Assembly (NCBI GenBank): GCA_963772165.1
Contig: CAVYWA010000022.1
Coordinates: 1-64,000, forward strand
Direction: 5' to 3'
Source of the DNA: JAGVPT01 sp963772165
Lineage (GTDB): Bacteria > Bacteroidota > Ignavibacteria > UBA10030 > UBA8401
Length of the DNA stretch: 64,000 bases
Of the stretch, positions 1 to 8,860 are shown piece by piece (within the stretch, counting starts at the first letter, position 1; the number at the start of each line of letters is the position of its first letter). The position numbers and the translations under genes are program-made. The notes below the pieces were generated by a model. It had not been told where the DNA came from. It saw nothing but the letters and a program-made list of their open reading frames with translations, and ran no database searches.

Positions 1-32
1 GCAATGACAATACATTGATACGGGATAGTTTT

Positions 33-1195
33 TCACGGCTTGAGGATCGATCGCACCGCGCCGATCACGCGCTCGACATCACGAGGTGTCAGCTTCTGGC
101 GAGATCGGAGGGCTGACACATTCCCTTCCGAATCGGGTTCGGCGCCGGATACTCTTCCGCTTTCCATCCGAACGTCCGCTGATAGTAGGGATGCTCAGGG
201 ATCGCCTGATAGTGCACGCCCACGCCGACCGATCGCTTCGTCATGCGCTCTAAGAACTTGTCGCGCGAAACGCCGCACCGGTCCTTGTCAACCCGGATGA
301 TGAACAGATGGAGAGCATGGCGAGTCGCGGGATCCAACGGGGCGGGCAAGCCGATCGGCAGCCCGCGAAGTTCTTTTTGGTATGAGTTCCAGATCTCCAC
401 TCTTCGGGCGTAGAATCTTTCGATCTTCCGCAATTGGTGAATGCCGATGGCGGCCTGCAAATCCATCATGTTGTATTTGTATCCCGCTTCTTCAACGTGG
501 TAATGTTTATATCCCGTGTCCGAAAAGCGGGCCCATGCGTCGCGGCTCATTCCGTGCAATGCAAGGATCTTGATCCTTGCAATAAAGTCTTCGTTGCGGC
601 TTAAAACCATTCCCCCTTGGCTCGTTGCCAGGTTCTTCTTTGTTGCATAGAAACTGAAGACTCCCATGTCTCCAAACGAGCCGGCTTTCTTTCCATGGTA
701 TTCAGTTTCAATCGCATGAGCGCAATCTTCGATCACAAATAAATGATGCGCCTTCGCGATCGCCATGATCGCATCCATCTCGCACGGCCGGCCGGCGAAA
801 TGCACCGGAATGATGGCTTTCGTTTTCGAAGTAATTTTCTTTTCGATCTCAGCGGGATCGATGTTCAGCGTTTCCGGATTGATATCGGCGAGCACCGGAG
901 TCGCGCCGCTGTGGATGATGGCATTGACCGTTGCGCAAAAAGTGTTTGCCACTGTGATGACTTCGTCCCCTTCTTTGAGACCGAGGGCGACGCAGGCAAG
1001 ATGCAGCCCGGCAGTGCATGAAAAAAGCGCTGCTGCATAGGGCATGTCCTTGTAGCGCGCGAAATCGGTTTCAAACTGATGAACCTTCGGTCCCGTGCCC
1101 AACCATGCCTTTTTGAGAGAATCAACGACCTCATTGATTTCTTCTTCTTCAATAAGAGGTTGACCAAAAACTATGAATTTGTTGTCGTCTGCCAT
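33..1195 (-). CDS. DegT/DnrJ/EryC1-type sugar aminotransferase, frameshifted near the C-terminus
   Basis: PLP-dependent aminotransferase of the DegT/DnrJ/EryC1 family, which aminates keto-sugar nucleotides for surface polysaccharide. Residues 156-161 (EDCAHA) hold the cofactor-binding Asp, and SFYATK ending at Lys186 supplies the Schiff-base lysine. The uninterrupted frame ends at position 89 with an untypical tail, but another frame from about 105 down to 33 encodes KLTPRDVERVIGAVRSILKP, a normal ending for this family. I therefore extend the gene to 33 and infer one or two indels at about 105-170. It is the last gene of the array-bearing polysaccharide run on this strand. The sugar substrate cannot be told from sequence alone. 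Confidence 0.85.
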
Positions 1196-1334
1196 GGCCT
1201 GTCATGTAAAATAATAAAGCGAAAATCCCAGCCGTATTTCATGCGAATGGATGATCCCGGTAACGGTGAATCCTGCGTGATGACGTAGAACGGAGATGAA
1301 GCGGAAAATTCGTTATGCCGACGGTTTGCAAGTT

Positions 1335-1463
1335 TGAGTCCGTGGTCCTTAGTCCGTAGTCCTGAGTCCGTGGTCTTGGTCCTTAGTCCTGAGTCCTGAG
1401 TCCCTGGTCCTCGGTCTTAAATCCAAGACTCTTATCTCTTCTCTCTTATCTCTTATCTCTTAC
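1335..1463 (+). repeat. Heptanucleotide array A (AGTCCNN block, then TCTTATC block)
   Basis: About twelve degenerate 7-base units of the AGTCCGT/AGTCCTG/GGTCCTT kind are followed by TCTTATC units. It fills the gap between the aminotransferase and the SLBB gene. The TAA stop of the SLBB gene is part of the last TAAGAGATAAGA unit on the minus strand. Confidence 0.9.
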
Positions 1464-4206
1464 TTAATCTGATGCGCGAGGTAGATCACCGTTGCTGCAG
1501 ACATCGCAATCGCTAAAATGTCTTTGATCGTTGTCCCAGATCCACAGCCGGTGTAAAGTAGAGCCGGAGGAGGAGGAGGTACTTTTGTCACAATAATCGC
1601 CGAACCGTCGTCGATTGTCGGGTTTCCACGAAACCAGCCGAATCCATGTTTTTCAACGTTTCCGCTTGGAAACTGAACAAGGGCATAGTTTGAGCTGTCG
1701 GTCAAACCCCCTGCGCGGTCGATATAATTCCACATGTTGTCTCCTTCGATATAGCTGAGAAGGCCGGGATTATTGACCTCGCCGGAGACGCGCACAGAGT
1801 TGGGTTTCTTCGGCACACCGATCGAGTCTCCCTGGTGCATGACAACATCATACGCCCCTCCCGGCCTGTCCAATGCCCGTTGGAAATCGACGTTCATCCG
1901 TTCCCCTTCCCGTGTCATTTTGCTCCCGCCGAGAAAGGCAGATTTCGTTACTCCGCCGGCGCGAAGAATAATGTCGGACAGCCTTTCGTTCGGCGAACGC
2001 AGTGCATATTGCCCTTCGTATCTGACTTCTCCCATGACTGTCACCAGTTCCTGGAATTTGAACTCCGGGTTCGTTCGGACGAAGACGATGTCGTAGCGCT
2101 GCAAACGAAAGCTGTTCGCCCTTTGCTCCTGGCTAAAAGCATCTCCATCGGTTACGCTGTCTGCAAAATTTGGAAGATGAGAGAAGCGGATGTAGACCAG
2201 CGAATCTTCTCCCATGCCTTTGGGTTCAACGCGCGCAACTTCAGCATCAAGTCTCCAGGCGTCTTCGGTGTATCCACCGGCAAGGAGGATAGCATCTTTG
2301 AGCGTCATGTTGCTCGTGAGATGAAACTTCCCCGGCTTCCGGACTCTTCCCAAAACCTGTATCGTATCGTCTCTGACTTTCGCCACTTCAATTTCATAGA
2401 TCACGACCTCGTCGTCGGGCTTCAGGAGCATGTTCACGCCGGGGAGAGTATCGAGAAGCGCACCGAGATTGAACGGAATCGTCTTCTTTGTCAGATGGTC
2501 GGGGTTGAGTCTTATAAGATCGGCGCGTGTGAGGTATGTCTCCGCACGGTAGATCGAATCTTCCATCCCTCCCGCTTTAAAAATCAGGTCGTACAACGTC
2601 AGGCTGTCTGCGAACGGGAACGTGCCGGGGTGACGCACATGTCCGCTGATCGTAACTGTGCGCTGTGGAGAAATCTCCAGCCTCGAATAAACGCGAACAG
2701 AATCGAGAGGCTGCAGCTTGAGGTTATTATCCGGGTCCTGCGCCATCACTTTCTTCAGGTCCACCTGAATTGTCTGGATGGTGCTGTCGGGAAATGTTCG
2801 CGTGATATCCGCTCGGTTGAGGTATGCTTCGGGCAAAAGGCTGTCCGCTTGAATGATCAGGTCCCGAAGCGTCTCGCCTGTTTCCAGCTGGTACCTGTCC
2901 GGGCGGTAGACAGCCCCGTCGATCACAACATAATTTTTTTGGATATCCTGGATGGAGAAAAACGTCACGGTATCGCCGTCGGCCACTGTATGGTCCTTGC
3001 CTTCATTCAGAATATCCCTGAGGTTAGCATCAACAACGGTCCGCTCAAATTCTCCCCTCTTTCGTTTTTCAAACGGGATGATATGGTCCAACTGCACCCG
3101 CTCGAGGTACGTTGTGGGGAGAGGACCGCCGGCGTAATCGACAACTTTTTTCAAATTCTCTTCCGGCAGAAGCTCGTAAATGCCGGGGCGGCGGATCTCG
3201 CCGTCGACCGTTACTGTTTTCCCCCGTGTCGGGATAAAAATAATATCGTTGCTCTGAACACGGACGTCGTTGATCTTCTCCGAGCCCATGAGATATTTAT
3301 AGAGATCGACGTGCGCGATCACTTTGTTGTTGCGGATCAACCGGATGTCTCTCAAACTTCCTTTCACGGTCGGGCCGCCGACCCAGAAGAGAGAATTAAA
3401 GACGTTCGAGTACGTGCTGACCGCATATCCCCCAGGGGCTTTGACCTCTCCCATGATAAAAACGAACTTCGGGCGGAGACGGGCGATGGTGACGTCGAGC
3501 CAAACATTCCGCGGTGTGTTGACCAGTCCCTTAAACGATTGGGACATTTCTTTCGTAATTGCTTTCTGCGCCTCCTCGAGCGTAAGCCCTGAAACGAGCA
3601 CGGGGCCGACTGTCGGAATAAAGACCCTGCCTTCGTTGTCGACCTCAAGGTCGTTCCGCTGCTCGACTTGCCCCCAAACATTGACGCGAATGACATCGCC
3701 CGGCCCGATCAGGTATTCGGGGTCAACAGGCCCGGCTGCCGGCTCGAATGCCGCCGGGATTTTCTCGAAAATATCATAACCAAAATAGTGCCTCCCTCCG
3801 GGACCAAGAAATTTCGAAGTGTCCACTACCGGCTGGGCAGTCGTCGATTCGGGCGCCGCGGTGCTTTGGGCCGACAGCGCGGCCGGCAGTTTATGCGTCG
3901 TATCGATTATCGGGGCTGATTGAACCGGTGCCGGTACAGGGGAGGTTGTTCAAATAGCTCTGAGAGGTCGATGCCGTACTGTTGCGCCTTTGCAATGGCT
4001 TGATCCATCGTCATTCCGTACTGGCTGATTTTTGCCTGGATCTGATCGGGGGTCATTGTCCCGAGCTTGGCCTTCGCTGCATCTATTTGCGTCTGGGTTT
4101 GCGCGAAACCAGAGTAAGAGATAAGAAATAAAGAGATAAGAGATAAGAGATAAGAGATAAGATTCGCTTTACTCAATATCGGACGATTTAAGAACATTTT
4201 TCGCAT
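1460..4206 (-). CDS. SLBB-domain polysaccharide export protein (Wza-like), frameshifted
   Basis: Outer-membrane polysaccharide export protein with a Poly_export (PF02563-like) segment (GPGDVIRVNVWGQVEQ) followed by a series of SLBB modules recognised by recurring V.G.V..PG.Y patterns. The long frame begins at a GTG at 3826. The signal peptide and a helical MTPDQIQAKISQYGMT segment lie in another frame at 3907-4206. The second SLBB gene (40663-43179) has the same architecture in one frame, so the two pieces are one gene. Translation upstream of 3826 reads through a Pro/Ala/Thr-rich linker to about 3950, where one indel in a C-run rejoins the frames. The hydrophobic signal core (ISYLLSLISLFLIS) is encoded by the intergenic heptad repeat. 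Confidence 0.85.
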
Positions 4207-4400
4207 TCTAATGGCGGTTTTAAAAAAATAAGAATTAAGAGATAAGAAATAAGAGATAAGAGAAAAGATTCGCTTTAATCAATACTGGTCGATTTAAGAA
4301 CATTTTTCGCTTTCTAATGGCGGTTTTAAAAAATAAGAATTAAGAGATAAGAGCGCTTTACTCAATGTCGGCAGATTTAAAGGCATCTTCCTTTTACTAA
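4110..4400 (-). repeat. Tandem duplication of the SLBB gene 5' end with GATAAGA heptads (array B)
   Basis: The block containing the SLBB start region recurs upstream. The landmark cgctttactcaat is at 4165, with variants at 4271 and 4354, giving periods of 106 and 83 bases. Each copy carries plus-strand GATAAGA heptads, inverted relative to arrays A and C. The middle copy also has an ATG reading MFLNRPVLIKANL before it stops in the array. Confidence 0.85.
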
Positions 4401-4468
4401 TGGCAATGGTGTGTAAGAATAGCAGTAAAATATATAGAAAATAGTGATTTAGCGCAAGAGAAGGCCTT

Positions 4469-4637
4469 GAGTCCGTAGTCCGTAGTTCGTAGTCCGTAGT
4501 CCGTAGTCCGTAGTCCGTAGTCCGTAGTCCGTAGTCCGTAGTCCGTAGTCCGTAGTCCGTAGTCCGTAGTCCGTAGTCCGTAGTCCTGAGTCTTTTCTCT
4601 TATCTCTTATCTCTTATCTCTTAATTCTCATCTCTTA
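4469..4637 (+). repeat. Heptanucleotide array C, near-perfect (AGTCCGT)n
   Basis: About seventeen AGTCCGT units, mostly exact, run from 4469 to 4592, followed by TCTTATC units. This is the most homogeneous array in the window, suggesting recent slippage expansion. The TAA stop of the nucleotidyltransferase gene lies inside its TCTTATC end. Confidence 0.95.
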
Positions 4638-5184
4638 AACTCCCCCACAAATCAGCTAATCCGTTTTTAGCCGAATAGGCAGTGATAAATTCAAGGTCGA
4701 TAATATCAGGGGAATTCGTCAATATGTTTTTGATATCGGCAAGATGCTTATCGGAATGGCCTTCTTGAAAATATTCAAGTTTCCGTATGATGACGTATTC
4801 CGGCGGGGCAATGAAGAGAGTGACTCCTTGGAAATCAATACTCTTTTTCCGCTCCAGAGCCCATGTATGAAGCTCGCTTTCCCCTCTTAAAAAAATGTCG
4901 GCTTTGAATCCGGTTTCGAGATGGATGAGCTTAAAATATCCTCGTTCGGGGCGGAGGATCTCATCTCTGATGACCTCAACAGGAGTCACATAAAACTCGC
5001 GCGCCGGAAACGCGGCGACAAAATTTGCAATTTCCGAAATGCTTAAATCGAGGATGATATCAATATCGTGGGTAAGTCGCGGTTCGCCGTACACGATCGA
5101 CGCAACCGAACCGGTGATCATGTAGTTCAACTTCTGATTGTTGAGCCTCGAGGCGAAAATGCCGAAGAGGTTAGGTTCCTGCAT
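4621..5184 (-). CDS. AbiEii-like nucleotidyltransferase family protein
   Basis: A 187-residue protein with a minimal nucleotidyltransferase core: GSVAS at 25-29 and RLTHDIDI with candidate metal-binding Asp40 and Asp42. This matches the G(G/S)xA...RxTxDID pattern of AbiEii/DUF6036-type nucleotidyltransferases, some of which are toxins that modify tRNA ends. A later PPEYVIIRKLEYFQEG..KH..DI segment is also typical of this group. Its start overlaps the stop of the 69-residue gene upstream by 14 bases, implying translational coupling. The pair lies between arrays C and D and has no obvious role in polysaccharide synthesis. A toxin-antitoxin role is inference only. Confidence 0.75.
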   Translation of the reverse strand: MQEPNLFGIFASRLNNQKLNYMITGSVASIVYGEPRLTHDIDIILDLSISEIANFVAAFPAREFYVTPVEVIRDEILRPERGYFKLIHLETGFKADIFLRGESELHTWALERKKSIDFQGVTLFIAPPEYVIIRKLEYFQEGHSDKHLADIKNILTNSPDIIDLEFITAYSAKNGLADLWGSLRDEN

Positions 5185-5380
5185 GTTTAAAAATCTCTCT
5201 TAGATGTTCCGCGACCGTCGCATCATCCCATTTCGGGTGTTGAAGTTTCAGCCATGCCCGCTTCAGCTCCCTCGCTCCATGATAGAGGTTCAAGGATAGG
5301 CGCAGCTTTTTCTCGGCCGTCATCGACTTAAAAGGCAGCACACTTTCAGAATCATGATGTTTGTCGTCGGCAGTTGTCAA
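5171..5380 (-). CDS. Small conserved-looking protein coupled to the nucleotidyltransferase
   Basis: A 69-residue, mostly helical, charged protein. The core from Met20 (MTAEKKLRLSLNLYHGARELKRAWLK) reads like a helical bundle, so an internal start at 5323 is also possible. It overlaps the downstream nucleotidyltransferase gene by 14 bases, so the two are probably co-translated. It could be the cognate antitoxin or partner, judged from gene order alone. No catalytic motif is visible. Array D begins five bases upstream of the ATG. Confidence 0.6.
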   Translation of the reverse strand: MTTADDKHHDSESVLPFKSMTAEKKLRLSLNLYHGARELKRAWLKLQHPKWDDATVAEHLREIFKHAGT

Positions 5381-5384
5381 GGGA

Positions 5385-5529
5385 GTTCTGAGTCCGTGGT
5401 CCGTAGTTCGAGTCCGTGGTCCGTAGTCCTGAGTCCGTGGTCCGTAGTCCTGAGTCCGTGGTCCGTAGTCCTGAGTCTTATCTCTTATCTCTTATCTCTT
5501 ATCTCTTATATCTTATCTTTTATCTCTTC
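5385..5529 (+). repeat. Heptanucleotide array D
   Basis: AGTCCGT/GGTCCGT/AGTCCTG units at 5385-5475 are followed by TCTTATC units to 5529. Same order and orientation as arrays A and C. It fills the gap between the 69-residue gene and the Wzi-like gene. Confidence 0.95.
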
Positions 5530-5537
5530 AAAAATCC

Positions 5538-7193
5538 TCAATAAAAATTGTATTCTATCGAAAGCAACGCATCGATCCGGTCGTCATAATTGCCGCTCAC
5601 GCGCGCATATTGGAATACACCGGGGATGCTCGCATCTTGCGAATACCGGGAGATGAGGATGTGGCAATTGATGAACATATCGCGCACAATTTCATACTGC
5701 GCGGTAACGCCATACGACTGTTTTTTGATAACCGGTCCGTAAAGAAACGGTGGCGTGGGAAGCATGTATTGATATTTCGTCGAGTCCATTCCTCCTTTGC
5801 GAAGGGACTCAAACGCCAGGCCGACTTTCAAATCGCGGTAAGGCCGGTAATTGGCTTCAAGGTATAAGTCATCTGCGTTTTGGCCGATCCAATCCCCTAA
5901 ATCATATTCACTGCTTTGGTATGTCGCGTCGGGATATTTGTGATTGTAGACCCAGGGATTTGTCCGTGTATATTCGATCAGGATATCGGTGTTCGGGAAA
6001 AAGAGATCATACGACCTGGTGCCGACCGTAACCCCGATCTGATTTCGCTGTCTGGCGGAGTTAAAAATATCGGGGGTTGAAATTTCATCGATAAATAACG
6101 ACGTGTAGAAATCGAAATTTTTCAGGCTGGTGACATCGACCGACCCGAACACTTGCTTATTGTCCTGGTCGTTGTCATAATGTTCCGCAGCAAAGTAGAG
6201 CATGACCGGAATCAGATAGATAAGCTCGGGGTTTCTCCCTCCGTATATTTCAGATTCACCGACCGCGATGTTAACACCGTTTGCCACCGAGGCTTCAAGC
6301 ATCTGGGCAGCCATATATTTTTGAGCGTATATCGGACGGAAACTCTGGCTCGGGGGAAGGCCGGGTACAAAATACGAGTCGACCGAATCGATAATGTCGG
6401 AACTGAGCCAGCTGTGGACGAAGGTGAAGTCGACATCCTTTCCGAGTTTTGCCCGAAGTTTTAGTTGAGGATACGACGGAGGTTTGTCCGATAGGATGAT
6501 ATTTCCATGGTATCCGGCTCCCCACACGTTCGGCATTTTTTCGATCGAAAGAACGAGAAATGAGGCAACATCGAAATTCAGCTGAGCGTCCGCAAGGTCG
6601 AAATCGAAACCATTTTTCGTGTAGGTTCCTGAATAGATCTGTCCCTGGGTTGGCGTGAGGTCATTGCGGATGCTCGTGTACGTCCCCGATTCGTGGTTGT
6701 CTCTGAAGTATAAATACATTCCGAGAAAATCTTTCGCATACCCGTAGCCCATCAACCCATTGGACCATATCTTAGTATTCGTGTTTGTCGGATTTGCTTC
6801 CGCTGAATAGCCGCCGATGAGATCGACATTGAATGTACCGGGGGTATTCCGGTACGGGTACAAATGCCAGCGCTCCTCGGGCAGTTCCTTTTCATAGTTG
6901 AGCTGTTTCAACTCTACATAAAATTCCTGCTTAAAGAACTCGAGCTGCTGTTTCTCAACGGAGGTCAGCTGATCGGAGTGCTGGTCGATAATAATGAGGT
7001 ACGCCGCGACGTCCCGGCGCGTTATCGGCTTCACGGCATCTCGATAGTCCGTGATAACGCGCTTGCCATCCATTCTCTTAAGAAAATCGTACACTTCATG
7101 AGAAGGATGGACATACACCGACTGCGATGGCGATTGCGCGACAGCAAAGCAGCCGAGAAGAAGAATAATAACGTACCGTCGTATCATGTTCAT
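5538..7193 (-). CDS. Capsule assembly Wzi-family outer-membrane protein
   Basis: A 551-residue secreted protein with signal peptide MNMIRRYVIILLLGCFAVAQ. A helical N-terminal region (YDFLKRMDGKRVI.DYRDAVKPITRRDVAAYL) is followed by many amphipathic beta strands and an aromatic C-terminus (YNFY), typical of outer-membrane barrels. The layout matches the Wzi/capsule assembly family, which anchors or organises capsular polysaccharide at the surface. It sits between the SLBB exporter and nucleotide-sugar genes, which fits. A second Met two residues downstream could also start translation. Confidence 0.75.
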   Translation of the reverse strand: MNMIRRYVIILLLGCFAVAQSPSQSVYVHPSHEVYDFLKRMDGKRVITDYRDAVKPITRRDVAAYLIIIDQHSDQLTSVEKQQLEFFKQEFYVELKQLNYEKELPEERWHLYPYRNTPGTFNVDLIGGYSAEANPTNTNTKIWSNGLMGYGYAKDFLGMYLYFRDNHESGTYTSIRNDLTPTQGQIYSGTYTKNGFDFDLADAQLNFDVASFLVLSIEKMPNVWGAGYHGNIILSDKPPSYPQLKLRAKLGKDVDFTFVHSWLSSDIIDSVDSYFVPGLPPSQSFRPIYAQKYMAAQMLEASVANGVNIAVGESEIYGGRNPELIYLIPVMLYFAAEHYDNDQDNKQVFGSVDVTSLKNFDFYTSLFIDEISTPDIFNSARQRNQIGVTVGTRSYDLFFPNTDILIEYTRTNPWVYNHKYPDATYQSSEYDLGDWIGQNADDLYLEANYRPYRDLKVGLAFESLRKGGMDSTKYQYMLPTPPFLYGPVIKKQSYGVTAQYEIVRDMFINCHILISRYSQDASIPGVFQYARVSGNYDDRIDALLSIEYNFY

Positions 7194-7366
7194 GTGGTCC
7201 TGGTTCTTAGTCCGTAGTCCTGAGTCCTGTGAGTCCTGGGTTCTGAGTCCTGGGTTCTGAGTCCGAGTCTCTTAGTCCTGGGTCTTGAGTCCTGGGTTCT
7301 GAGTCCGGAGTCCTGGGTCTTAAGTCCCTCTCTTATCTCTTATCTCTTAATTTCTTAATTCTTATT
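7194..7366 (+). repeat. Heptanucleotide array E
   Basis: Degenerate AGTCCTG/GGTTCTG/AGTCCGG units at 7194-7330 are followed by TCTTATC/TTCTTAA units. It fills the whole gap between the Wzi-like gene and the nucleotide-sugar dehydrogenase gene. Confidence 0.9.
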
Positions 7367-7371
7367 TCTAC

Positions 7372-8673
7372 TCACGCCTTAAACACTCCGCCGCTTTTTC
7401 GCATGACGATGTTTCTTGTATCGACGACCGGTACGGTAAATTGCTCGAAATTGATTTTTTTGTATTCATCGTGGGCTGTTGCAACAAGAATGAGGTCGAA
7501 GGCGTTTGATACTTCGACTGACTTTCTTCCTGCAAATTTTGGAAATTCCCTCGTATGTTTGATTGCGGGAATATACGGATCGTTGTAACTTACCACAGCC
7601 CCTTTTTCTTCGAGCTTCTCCATCAGGTGATACGAGGGGGATTCACGGTCGTCGTCGACGTTCGCTTTGTACGCGAGGCCGAGCATCAGAATTTTTGCAC
7701 CTTTCAGCGGCTTGCCGACTTCGTTTAATGCTTCCATAACTCTGCTGACGACAAAATCGGGCATTGCCGTATTGATTTCTCCAGCCAATTCAATGAACTT
7801 TGTCGTCACGCCGTACTCGCGCGCTTTCCATGTAAGATAGAAAGGATCGATCGGAATGCAGTGGCCTCCCAGCCCCGGTCCCGGGTAGAACGGCATAAAG
7901 CCGAACGGCTTAGTCTTCGCTGCCTCTACAACCTCCCACACATCGATTCCCATTTTCATGAAGGTCACTTTCAGCTCGTTGACCAGGGCAATATTCACGG
8001 CACGGAAAATATTTTCCATGAGCTTCGTTGCCTCGGCGACCTTGACGCTCGAAACCGGGACGGTTCGTACAACAATCTGCTTATAAAGGAGGTCGGCAAC
8101 GGCAAGGCCGTCGGGAGAGGTCGAGCCGACAACTTTCGGAATCGTTTCGGTCGTGTAATTGGGGTTGTTGGGGTCTTCCCGTTCCGGAGAAAATGCGACG
8201 TAAAAATCTTTATCCACCTTCAAGCCGTTTTTTTCGAGGATCGGGACCATCACTTCTTCCGTCGTGCCGGGATAGGTCGTCGATTCGAGAACAACCAGCT
8301 GGCCTTTGCGGATATGCGGTGCGATGGCTTCGCAGGTTGTGACGATAAACGACATATCCGGTTCTCTGTTCTTGTTGAGAGGCGTCGGGACCGCAATGAG
8401 GATGGCGTCGCATTCTTTCAAGCGGGAAAAATCGGTCGTGACATGGAAGCGTCCGGAGGCGTTAGCGCGCTGGATTCTCTCCGAGGAAATGTGTTTGATG
8501 TACGATTTCCCTTTCGCGAGGGAATCGACTTTCGATTTGTCGATGTCGAACCCGATCGACCGGAATCCCTTCTCCACAAAACAATGGAGGAGCGGAAGCC
8601 CGACATATCCCAGCCCGATAACGCCGACGACGAATGATTTATTTTCAAGCTTTGCTAGCAGTTCGGTTTTCAT
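7372..8673 (-). CDS. wbpA: UDP-N-acetylglucosamine 6-dehydrogenase (WbpA-type nucleotide-sugar dehydrogenase)
   Basis: Oxidises the C6 hydroxyl of a UDP-N-acetyl-hexosamine to the uronic acid with two NAD+. The NAD-binding GLGYVGLP motif is at 20-27. The catalytic Cys272 lies in GGHCIPIDPFYLTWKAREYG, whose IPIDPFYL form is typical of the WbpA/TviB group rather than UDP-glucose dehydrogenases. At 433 residues it is full length. Substrate choice within the group is less certain than the reaction type. It lies between arrays E and F. Confidence 0.9.
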   Translation of the reverse strand: MKTELLAKLENKSFVVGVIGLGYVGLPLLHCFVEKGFRSIGFDIDKSKVDSLAKGKSYIKHISSERIQRANASGRFHVTTDFSRLKECDAILIAVPTPLNKNREPDMSFIVTTCEAIAPHIRKGQLVVLESTTYPGTTEEVMVPILEKNGLKVDKDFYVAFSPEREDPNNPNYTTETIPKVVGSTSPDGLAVADLLYKQIVVRTVPVSSVKVAEATKLMENIFRAVNIALVNELKVTFMKMGIDVWEVVEAAKTKPFGFMPFYPGPGLGGHCIPIDPFYLTWKAREYGVTTKFIELAGEINTAMPDFVVSRVMEALNEVGKPLKGAKILMLGLAYKANVDDDRESPSYHLMEKLEEKGAVVSYNDPYIPAIKHTREFPKFAGRKSVEVSNAFDLILVATAHDEYKKINFEQFTVPVVDTRNIVMRKSGGVFKA

Positions 8674-8676
8674 GTA

Positions 8677-8860
8677 TGAGTCCTGAGTCCGGAGTTCTGA
8701 GTCCGTAGTCCTGTGTCCGGAGTTCTGAGTCCGGAGTCCATAGTCTGTGGTAAAGGGTTCTGTTTATACCATCTCAAACCTAAAATTCCTAATTCATCAT
8801 TCTTATCTCTTATCTTCTTACTTTCTTACTTCTTACTTCTTACTTCTTACTTCTTAACCA
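8677..8860 (+). repeat. Heptanucleotide array F
   Basis: AGTCCTG/AGTCCGG/AGTTCTG units at 8677-8750 and a separate TTCTTAC run at about 8810-8857. The second run overlaps the 3' end of the fucose synthase gene and encodes its last residues and TAA stop. Confidence 0.9.

Noticed and set aside
1835..3592. 585-codon open frame on the plus strand
   Set aside because: It is antisense to the SLBB export gene, which has clear domain motifs; the plus frame has none.
4469..5529. Possible CRISPR array in the dense direct repeats
   Set aside because: Units are 7 bases with no unique spacers of constant length and no cas genes nearby, so these are simple short-repeat arrays.
7861..8637. 258-codon plus-strand frame opposite the nucleotide-sugar dehydrogenase
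   Set aside because: Antisense shadow of a gene with intact catalytic motifs.
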